A DNA stretch of 5,837 bases from Euryarchaeota archaeon UBA10 (lineage in GTDB: Archaea; Thermoplasmatota; Poseidoniia; Poseidoniales; Poseidoniaceae). The DNA lies in assembly GCA_002498185.1 (NCBI GenBank), contig DAGO01000005.1, positions 1,295 to 7,131 of the forward strand, in the 5' to 3' direction. Under the pieces are notes generated by a model. It was not told the origin of the DNA, ran no database searches, and saw nothing but the letters and a program-made list of their open reading frames with translations. The position numbers and the translations under genes are program-made. Each line of letters begins with the position of its first letter. Positions within the stretch are counted from its first letter, which is position 1. Positions 1 through 4,626 of this stretch are shown here, piece after piece.

Positions 1-147
1 ATGAACGCAGCACCTGGTGACGATTGCTCAGCAACATCCGTAGGTATCAACTCTGAAATCACACTTTGGATACACGTTGAAGGCGGAGGCTCTACTTACG
101 AGACTCTGTACATCACAGATACCACCAGAGGATCACTAGTTATCTGA
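1..147 (+). CDS. arlB: Archaellin (ArlB/FlaB), 3' end only
   Basis: This is the open C-terminal end of an archaellin, the subunit of the archaellum filament, which is assembled outside the cell after prepilin-type processing. Frame 1 is open from the first base and stops with TGA at 145-147, giving 48 residues. The tail alternates hydrophobic and polar residues as in a beta-sandwich (EITLWIHVEGGG, then YETLYITDT, ending SLVI), matching the C-terminal strand pattern of archaellins. The hydrophobic N-terminal helix and processing site expected of this family lie upstream, outside the window, so the ATG at position 1 is probably an internal Met and not the start. Position directly ahead of a coupling gene and arlF-J supports the call strongly; similarity of this short tail alone would not. 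A Cys occurs at residue 9 of the visible part. It could in principle be another small secreted protein. Confidence 0.68.
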   Translation: MNAAPGDDCSATSVGINSEITLWIHVEGGGSTYETLYITDTTRGSLVI

Positions 148-155
148 TTCGAACT

Positions 156-192
156 GAACCCCAAACAGTTACTTTTCGAAGTACTGGGGTTC
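156..192 (+). promoter_or_regulatory. Intergenic hairpin between arlB and the motor genes
   Basis: A perfect 8-bp inverted repeat (GAACCCCA at 156-163, TGGGGTTC at 185-192) encloses a smaller stem (TACTT at 170-174 with AAGTA at 179-183) capped by TTCG. It lies 8 nt after the arlB stop and ends 11 nt before the GGAGGT of the next gene. No long T-tract follows it, so it does not look like a simple terminator. It may be an RNA-processing or mRNA-stability element that lets archaellin mRNA exceed motor mRNA, as that role is common for elements placed here. The structure is seen; the function is inferred. Confidence 0.45.
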
Positions 193-203
193 AAGGAGAA
201 TTA

Positions 204-209
204 GGAGGT
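204..209 (+). promoter_or_regulatory. Shine-Dalgarno of the coupling gene
   Basis: GGAGGT lies 6 nt before the ATG at 216 and is a full anti-16S match, which fixes the start of the 216-1040 gene. No TATA/BRE-like element is evident in 148-203, so this gene is probably translated from a transcript begun upstream of or within arlB. Confidence 0.75.
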
Positions 210-215
210 ACTGAA

Positions 216-1040
216 ATGGCATGGCCATTCGGTAGCAGTGAAAAGTCTGGGGAAGGCCCTAGCGACCTCTCTGAGGAGCGCTTGCGCGTTATGTCAAACA
301 TAGCGATCGAGCAAGTTCCTATGCCTGAACAAGGCGAATTAACAGAAGATGACGCTTGGACAATTTCCCCCGGGCCTACAAGGGCTAGACTCAACAGTTC
401 CGGATCTATTCCGGGTGCAGCAGTAGCAGCAGCTCCAGCACAAGCACAGGCAAATGTCGATACATCGGGTCTTGAGCGACTGATTTCCAGTCGCATCGAT
501 CTGGTTGAGGATATTCTCAACCGAGTCGAAAACAAACTCGAAGACGGCGCTGTCTCGCATGCTGGTGAAGCAGGTTCTGCAGATGCAATGTCTGGTGATG
601 TTGAACTTGGTGAAGGCGATACTATCGTTACAGCCTCGGGAGAAGTCATCTCAGCATCTGGTTCAGAGCGTCTGAAAACTGATGATGCAGCACCTCTACT
701 GGAATTGTATGAGGCTCAAGCCTTAGCATCTAATCCATTCCTAATCGCTCCGGCGCACTTAGGTGATGGTGCTGATGGAACAGTCGGTGCACCGACTGTA
801 GCAGCATTACTGCTTGACAATCTCACAGGTATGGCGGCAGTCTCCTTCACTCAGAAGGCGATGAGTTCTGGCATGCTAAGTGCAGATGAAGGCAGGCTTG
901 TTTTGGCAATTGTTCAAATGGCAGCTCCTGGTGATACAGAAAGCGCATTAGAGGACCATTTGCCACACAGGGAGTTGCTAACATTCTCTGCCCTAATCTC
1001 CAATTGGAGAAGGGCTAGAGCACTCAGAGGTGGAGAGTGA
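216..1040 (+). CDS. Putative archaellum coupling protein (divergent ArlC/D/E position)
   Basis: A 274-residue soluble protein with no signal peptide or membrane segment. By position between arlB and arlF it takes the place of ArlC/D/E, cytoplasmic proteins that link the archaellum motor to chemotaxis adaptors and the polar scaffold. Visible parts: a short N-terminus (MAWPFG); an acidic stretch to about residue 50; an Ala/Pro/Gln-rich linker at 64-80; a heptad-like amphipathic helix at about 83-109 (LERLISSRIDLVEDILNRVENKL), likely coiled coil; an acidic Gly/Ser/Ala-rich linker at 110-150; and an all-helical C-terminal domain at about 192-270 ending in WRRARAL. Coiled coil plus linker plus C-terminal helical domain resembles the ArlD/E build, but I cannot see the usual W-E-F-L and GWIS-type signatures of the ArlD/E domain. 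The start follows GGAGGT at good spacing, and the stop is 1 nt before the arlF ATG. It may instead be a lineage-specific component with a similar role. Function rests mainly on context. Confidence 0.6.
   Translation: MAWPFGSSEKSGEGPSDLSEERLRVMSNIAIEQVPMPEQGELTEDDAWTISPGPTRARLNSSGSIPGAAVAAAPAQAQANVDTSGLERLISSRIDLVEDILNRVENKLEDGAVSHAGEAGSADAMSGDVELGEGDTIVTASGEVISASGSERLKTDDAAPLLELYEAQALASNPFLIAPAHLGDGADGTVGAPTVAALLLDNLTGMAAVSFTQKAMSSGMLSADEGRLVLAIVQMAAPGDTESALEDHLPHRELLTFSALISNWRRARALRGGE
780..799. repeat. 20-bp perfect palindrome inside the coupling gene
   Basis: ACAGTCGGTG at 780-789 is followed at once by its exact reverse complement at 790-799, with no spacer. It lies in codons for T-V-G-A-P-T-V of the 216-1040 gene. 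It could be a dimeric protein-binding site, a methylation/restriction-type site cluster, an RNA hairpin, or chance shaped by codon choice. Confidence 0.8.
1032..1035 (+). promoter_or_regulatory. Shine-Dalgarno deciding the arlF start
   Basis: GGAG within GAGGTGGAG lies 6 nt before ATG 1042. An in-frame GTG at 1030 would give four more residues, but its own upstream sequence has no well-spaced purine motif and it would overlap this site. ATG 1042 is therefore preferred. The site is embedded in the last codons of the preceding gene, implying translational coupling. Confidence 0.65.
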
Positions 1041-1041
1041 A

Positions 1042-1683
1042 ATGGGTAGCGTAGCAGTTGGAGCGATGGTGGTAGGAACCTCATTGCTAGTAGTATTCGC
1101 ATTAGCGATGGCTACTCTCGAAGCACAAGTGGATGATTCCATAGCGCAAATCGAGGCATCTGCTGAACCCGTTGCACAATTTACCATTGAGAACGCCAAT
1201 AACGTTGAGGGAGCAGTGGTGTCATACACAATAAACAACGGCGGAGCCAACTACACAGCTGGCCAAGTCGAAGTGAATGGCAGTGCAGGCTCCTTCCTCG
1301 CGGACCTTGTGATCTCCGGAGGTACGGTTACTGGATTAAACATCCTTGACCACGGATCATCGTATCTCTACACCTCCTCGTACTTCTTGGAGGTCACAGG
1401 TCCTAACCCTGGTACGAACCTAAACATTTCAGCAACCCTTGGGAATTTGGTTTATCTGAATGTTACCAATGAAGGTAGCACTGATTTTGACACTGATTTT
1501 GCTTGGCTGTTTACTGATGGGGGTTCACCAATAAATCTCTCTGACGGACATGAAGGATATCAACCAACAATCATTTTCCCCGGGGAGACTTTCCAATTCT
1601 ACTATGACAGCGGGGCACAGTCTACTGTTACTCGCCTAGCTGTTACCATTGACGGCCAGACCAAGGCAGCAACAGTTCTCTGA
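1042..1683 (+). CDS. arlF: Archaellum protein ArlF (FlaF) with an inserted repeat module
   Basis: ArlF is a stator component: an N-terminal membrane helix holds it in the membrane, and a beta-sandwich outside the cell is known in Sulfolobus to bind the S-layer and partner with ArlG. Here (213 aa from ATG 1042) residues 4-24 are hydrophobic after a very short N-terminus (MGSVAVG), followed by an acidic helix (25-45) and a beta-rich region with the family-like strand LVYLNVTNEGS (136-146) and a closing strand with VTIDG (201-205). Between about residues 59 and 134 lies a segment that reads like the Gly-Tyr repeats of adhesins and phage tail proteins (GGANYT at 67-72, ISGGTVTGLNILDHGSSY at 91-108), making the protein longer than typical ArlF. 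Five N-X-S/T sequons (N70, N79, N128, N140, N165) are present, three in or at the insert. It follows the previous gene by 1 nt and precedes arlG by 9 nt in the same frame. F versus G assignment rests on order and N-terminal pattern. Confidence 0.75.
   Translation: MGSVAVGAMVVGTSLLVVFALAMATLEAQVDDSIAQIEASAEPVAQFTIENANNVEGAVVSYTINNGGANYTAGQVEVNGSAGSFLADLVISGGTVTGLNILDHGSSYLYTSSYFLEVTGPNPGTNLNISATLGNLVYLNVTNEGSTDFDTDFAWLFTDGGSPINLSDGHEGYQPTIIFPGETFQFYYDSGAQSTVTRLAVTIDGQTKAATVL
1216..1443 (+). other. Gly-Tyr repeat module inserted in ArlF
   Basis: Codons 59-134 of arlF. Two GG-x-x-YT / GSSY-type half repeats (residues 67-72 and 105-110) are spaced about 38 residues apart, separated by a segment of the form G-x-V-T-G-x-x-I. 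This is the pattern of the widespread GSGYT-like beta repeats of large extracellular and tail-fibre proteins. The flanks (FTIENANN before, LVYLNVTNEGS after) read as consecutive strands of the ArlF sandwich if the module is removed. Repeat type and insertion are judged by eye. Confidence 0.5.
1479..1502 (+). repeat. Short 12-bp tandem duplication in arlF
   Basis: CACTGATTTTG occurs at 1479-1489 and again at 1491-1501, a 12-bp period that keeps the frame and doubles T-D-F-D as TDFDTDFA in the ArlF beta-sandwich. It looks like a recent in-frame slippage duplication. Confidence 0.7.
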
Positions 1684-1692
1684 GGTTTTACT

Positions 1693-2187
1693 ATGGCTGA
1701 CGGTGGTGCTAGTTCGATGATTTTACTCGTGACATCTCTATTGATTAGCGGTGCAGCATCAGTTGTCCTCTTAGATTCATGGGGCGACCTTGCAGTAGCG
1801 ACCGGTACCAATGCTAAGGGTAAGGCCGCTAATGCAGAAACCGATGTTTCTTTCAGTGGGGATAGGGGTGATGTGCTATTGGACACATCTGGTGCCAACC
1901 AGGAAATCACCTTGTATTTCCAAAATACTGGTTCAAGAACACTTGACAAAGGTTCATTTTCAATATTTGTTGATGGAGTATCAACCAGCGTGGTAGGTGC
2001 TTCAACACTATATCCTGCTAATGGAGTATGGGCTACAGATTACGTCATGGAAGTGACAGTATCTGATGCGAGTTTCAATTATGCTGACAATGATTTGGCA
2101 ACTGTGACAATAATCGTCCAATCCACTGCTGGTGACGGAGTTAAAGGAACGGATTCTGAAACTGCGGAGGTGAGGCTGAGTGTTTGA
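1693..2187 (+). CDS. arlG: Archaellum stator protein ArlG (FlaG)
   Basis: ArlG is the second stator-like protein, with an N-terminal membrane helix and an external beta-sandwich that associates with ArlF at the membrane/S-layer interface. This one has 164 residues, a usual length for the family. Residues 8-27 form the membrane helix (MILLVTSLLISGAASVVLLD). A polar Ala/Gly/Lys-rich linker follows (about 36-48), then a sandwich with the strand pattern ITLYFQNTGSRTL (72-84) and IFVDG (91-95). This NTGS...FVDG pattern is typical of ArlF/ArlG beta-sandwiches, and the N-terminus fits ArlG better than ArlF. No N-glycosylation sequon is present, unlike arlF. The ATG is preceded by GAGGT at 1682-1686, which overlaps the arlF stop. 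The stop lies inside the start region of arlH (8-nt overlap), so G and H translation are probably coupled. Confidence 0.8.
   Translation: MADGGASSMILLVTSLLISGAASVVLLDSWGDLAVATGTNAKGKAANAETDVSFSGDRGDVLLDTSGANQEITLYFQNTGSRTLDKGSFSIFVDGVSTSVVGASTLYPANGVWATDYVMEVTVSDASFNYADNDLATVTIIVQSTAGDGVKGTDSETAEVRLSV
2166..2171 (+). promoter_or_regulatory. Shine-Dalgarno deciding the GTG start of arlH
   Basis: GGAGGT lies inside the 3' end of arlG, 8 nt before GTG 2180. An in-frame TGA directly precedes that GTG (2177-2179), and the next in-frame ATG is at codon 26, which would remove part of the N-terminal fold. GTG 2180 is thus the start. Confidence 0.75.
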
Positions 2188-2896
2188 TGATGCACCAAAG
2201 CCCGTAGAGGATGGATATGAATTCACCTTGGAACAAGACAGCCTTGCAAACGCAATGGGCGCTCGCCTACCAAATAGAAGCCTGTGGATGGTTCAGGGCG
2301 AAGTTGGAAGCGGAAAATCACTAGTTAGTCAAAGGCTAATCTATGGATTATTAGAGAACGGTTCCAAGATTCTAGTAGTTACTACCGAATTAACTACTCG
2401 TGGCTGGATTGAGCAAATGGAATCCATTGGTTATCCGGTAACAGATTACATCGCATCAGGGATGTTGATGGTATTCTCCAGATTCGGTGTTATCGCGGAG
2501 GCAAAGGAAGGTGTCGACTTGTTTGACGTCTTAGAATCCGATGCAGTCGAAAAGGCAGATGTTGTTGTTATTGACTCAGCATCTTCATTGATACCAGAAG
2601 GATTAGAGCCTTCTCAATATCTTACTTCATTGCAGAAGCTGCGAAAGATTTGCAGCGAATCACGCTCGCTATTGTTAACTGTCGATCCTACAGAAATGGA
2701 TGGCAAATTACTACACAAATTACGCTCATCATGTGAAGTTCTACTCGACCTGAATGCAGGTTTCGTTGGTGGAGAAATCAAGAGGACAATCGTAGTTACT
2801 AGATTCCTCCGTGCCGCAGGCCCGGTTCAAGCAAGCGTTGGATGGCGTGTTGAGCCATACATGGGCTTCATCGTAGATATTACGGCGGTGAGCTGA
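2180..2896 (+). CDS. arlH: Archaellum ATP-binding protein ArlH (FlaH)
   Basis: ArlH is a RecA/KaiC-superfamily protein that sits on the cytoplasmic side of the motor, binds ATP and docks onto ArlI and ArlJ, probably controlling the switch between assembly and rotation. The 238 residues match the family length. Walker A is GEVGSGKS (40-47). The strand VVTTE with E70, followed by LTTRGWIEQMESIGY, is a characteristic ArlH stretch and carries the conserved acidic residue after the P-loop helix. Walker B is VVVIDS (128-133, D132). The motif LLLTVDP (164-170) and the C-terminal run VGGEIKRTIVVTRF (196-209) to VEPYMGFIVDI also fit. The P-loop and Walker B are intact, so nucleotide binding is expected. 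It starts with GTG, overlaps arlG by 8 nt and is followed by arlI after 1 nt. KaiC-like proteins from other pathways are excluded by single-domain length and by the neighbours. Confidence 0.92.
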   Translation: MFDDAPKPVEDGYEFTLEQDSLANAMGARLPNRSLWMVQGEVGSGKSLVSQRLIYGLLENGSKILVVTTELTTRGWIEQMESIGYPVTDYIASGMLMVFSRFGVIAEAKEGVDLFDVLESDAVEKADVVVIDSASSLIPEGLEPSQYLTSLQKLRKICSESRSLLLTVDPTEMDGKLLHKLRSSCEVLLDLNAGFVGGEIKRTIVVTRFLRAAGPVQASVGWRVEPYMGFIVDITAVS

Positions 2897-2897
2897 T

Positions 2898-4610
2898 ATG
2901 GATGAGGAACTCAAATTCCAACGTGGAGACCTTGAATCTGTCATGGCCGCCCATCCTCACGTTTCACAATGGGTACAGGACTTTGAAGCAAAATATGGCA
3001 GCAGGCCGTATTACTACGGGCCTCTGGACCGCGACGCTCGTAAAATCGAGCCAATGAATCTGATTTACATCACTAAAGAACCAATATTCGTGCACATGTA
3101 TCGTCCAGTTGACGATGATGGTTCAGAAGGACAGACACTCTGGTTCGGCCTTGAACCTCAATTGACCGATGAAGAGGAAAATATTCGAAGGACTTTGATT
3201 GAAGTCTTGCTACAAGAAGCACCAAGTGCACCTACATTCACAACTGATGATGAATTCGAAAATATCCTATCTGGAATGATTGATAGATATACCATCCTAG
3301 ATTCAGAAGCGAGAGGTTCGGTGCGCAGGCAAGGCAGAATGTGGGAAGTTCTTGGAATGGATGACAAGCGAATCATCGTAACCAAGGAGCAAAGAGATAG
3401 GCTGAGATATACGATTATTCGTGATTTGATTCGCAACGGTCCTCTCGAGCCACTTCTATCTGATGAAATGCTGGAAGATATACACTCTGTGGGACTTAAG
3501 CACGTTCACATGGATCACAAGGTCTTCGGGATGGTGACCTCCAATATCCGTTTCCGTGAGAGAGATTTGCTTGCACGATATCTCAGAGCAATGTCTGAGC
3601 GTATAGGTAGGCCGGTCTCTGATAACAAACCGATTATCGATGGTGCACTTTTGGATGGCTCTCGTATCAATATCATCTTCTCTGATGACGTATCTATGCT
3701 AGGTCCATCATTCACAATTAGAAAGTTCGCTGAAGAAACAATTTCAATCACTCAACTGGTACAATGGGGTACTATGAGCGCACAAGTTGCAGCATACATA
3801 TGGATGTGCCTAGAGTACGGAATGTCTGTATTAGTGAGTGGAGAAACAGCATCTGGAAAGACCACCACTTTGAATGCGATTTTACCGTTTATCGACCACA
3901 ATGTCAAGATTTACTCAGCGGAAGATACGCCTGAAGTGAAGGTTAGGCACAAGATTTGGCAGAGATTGGTTACTCGTGATTCAAAGAATGAAGAAAGCAG
4001 AGTTGAGATGTTCGACTTGCTCAAGGCGGCTCTGCGTTCACGACCTCGTTACATCATCATTGGTGAAATTCGTGGTGTAGAAGGTGCAACCGCATTCCAG
4101 GCTATGCAGACAGGTCACCCTGTTATTGCAACATTCCACGCATCTTCAATCGTAAAGATGATTCAAAGATTCACTGGTGACCCAATCAATGTTCCAATTC
4201 GTTTCTTCGATAACTTAAATTTCGCAATTTTCCAAGAAGTAGTAGAGTTGAATGGCGGTATTGCTCGACGTATTACCGGAATTGATGAGGTAATTGGCTA
4301 CAACAAACATAGCGATGGTGTTCTAACTAGAGGTATGTTCGAATGGGACCCAATCAAGGATAAACACTACTTCCGTGGTATGTTCCAATCACATCTATTA
4401 GAGAATAAAATTGCAGCATTAGCTGGGTTCGAAAATAAGAGAGATGTATACGATGAGGTAATGCGTCGAACTGAAGCAATTCAAACAATGGTCGATAGAG
4501 GATTAACTCATTATGATGACGTATTCGATTTACTGAACCTCTACTACAATGGCGGTTGGGAAACATTCCGCGCTGCCATTGACACTTGGGTTAGCATTAC
4601 TGAACGCTGA
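2898..4610 (+). CDS. arlI: Archaellum motor ATPase ArlI (FlaI)
   Basis: ArlI is the hexameric type II/IV secretion-family ATPase that powers both filament assembly and rotation from the cytoplasmic face of ArlJ. The 570-residue protein has an N-terminal domain (to about 290), with the family stretch DGALLDGSRINIIF (248-261), and a RecA-like C-terminal domain. Walker A is GETASGKT (315-322); the Asp box is SAEDTPEVKV (340-349); the Walker B-type motif is RYIIIGEIRG (384-393, E390); the His box is QTGHPVIATFHA (404-415, H407 and H414). Arginines at 380 and 382 (ALRSRPRY) match the conserved ALRxRP. All catalytic motifs look intact. The C-terminal tail (VLTRGMFEWDPIKDKHYFRG onward) has the long ArlI-type extension lacking in pilus PilT/GspE homologues. 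The start is fixed by an in-frame TGA at 2889-2891; the ribosome site GGTGAG (2887-2892) is weak, suggesting coupling to arlH. Pilus assembly ATPase is the alternative, made unlikely by context. Confidence 0.95.
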   Translation: MDEELKFQRGDLESVMAAHPHVSQWVQDFEAKYGSRPYYYGPLDRDARKIEPMNLIYITKEPIFVHMYRPVDDDGSEGQTLWFGLEPQLTDEEENIRRTLIEVLLQEAPSAPTFTTDDEFENILSGMIDRYTILDSEARGSVRRQGRMWEVLGMDDKRIIVTKEQRDRLRYTIIRDLIRNGPLEPLLSDEMLEDIHSVGLKHVHMDHKVFGMVTSNIRFRERDLLARYLRAMSERIGRPVSDNKPIIDGALLDGSRINIIFSDDVSMLGPSFTIRKFAEETISITQLVQWGTMSAQVAAYIWMCLEYGMSVLVSGETASGKTTTLNAILPFIDHNVKIYSAEDTPEVKVRHKIWQRLVTRDSKNEESRVEMFDLLKAALRSRPRYIIIGEIRGVEGATAFQAMQTGHPVIATFHASSIVKMIQRFTGDPINVPIRFFDNLNFAIFQEVVELNGGIARRITGIDEVIGYNKHSDGVLTRGMFEWDPIKDKHYFRGMFQSHLLENKIAALAGFENKRDVYDEVMRRTEAIQTMVDRGLTHYDDVFDLLNLYYNGGWETFRAAIDTWVSITER

Positions 4611-4614
4611 AATT

Positions 4615-4618
4615 GGAG
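4615..4618 (+). promoter_or_regulatory. Shine-Dalgarno of arlJ
   Basis: GGAG lies 8 nt before ATG 4627 in the 16-nt arlI-arlJ gap. A TAG at 4624-4626 directly before the ATG closes the frame upstream. A second in-frame ATG at 4636 is 17 nt from the GGAG and is less likely. Confidence 0.65.
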
Positions 4619-4626
4619 ATGATTAG

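Noticed and set aside
148..203. Separate promoter for the motor genes
   Set aside because: I see no convincing TATA-like element with BRE at the expected distance from 216. The region is better explained by the hairpin and readthrough from arlB.
476..494. 7-bp hairpin (GCGACTG / CAGTCGC, 5-nt loop) in the coupling gene
   Set aside because: Stems of this size are expected by chance in a window of this length, and the site has no special position.
191..649. 152-codon open frame on the minus strand opposite the coupling gene
   Set aside because: It is antisense to a gene with a strong ribosome site and operon context. Its Ser/Pro/Ala-rich product looks like a shadow of the plus-strand codons, with no motif.
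1030..1041. GTG start for arlF four codons upstream of ATG 1042
   Set aside because: It would overlap its own likely ribosome site and has no well-spaced one upstream. The ATG has GGAG at 6 nt and gives the very short N-terminus typical of ArlF.
1681..1692. arlF and arlG are in the same frame, separated by one TGA and three codons, which raised stop readthrough or a split fusion
   Set aside because: arlG has its own ATG, ribosome site and membrane helix at its N-terminus, and separate arlF and arlG genes are the rule. A fusion would also put a membrane helix after an external domain with doubtful topology.
1602..1949. 115-codon minus-strand frame across the arlF/arlG junction
   Set aside because: It runs opposite two recognised genes, has no supporting motif, and its composition is that of a reverse-strand shadow. 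The other minus-strand frames over arlH, arlI and arlJ were rejected for the same reason.
2898..4610. Type IV pilus or Tad secretion ATPase instead of ArlI
   Set aside because: arlF, arlG and arlH directly upstream, the C-terminal extension and the specific motif forms all point to the archaellum.
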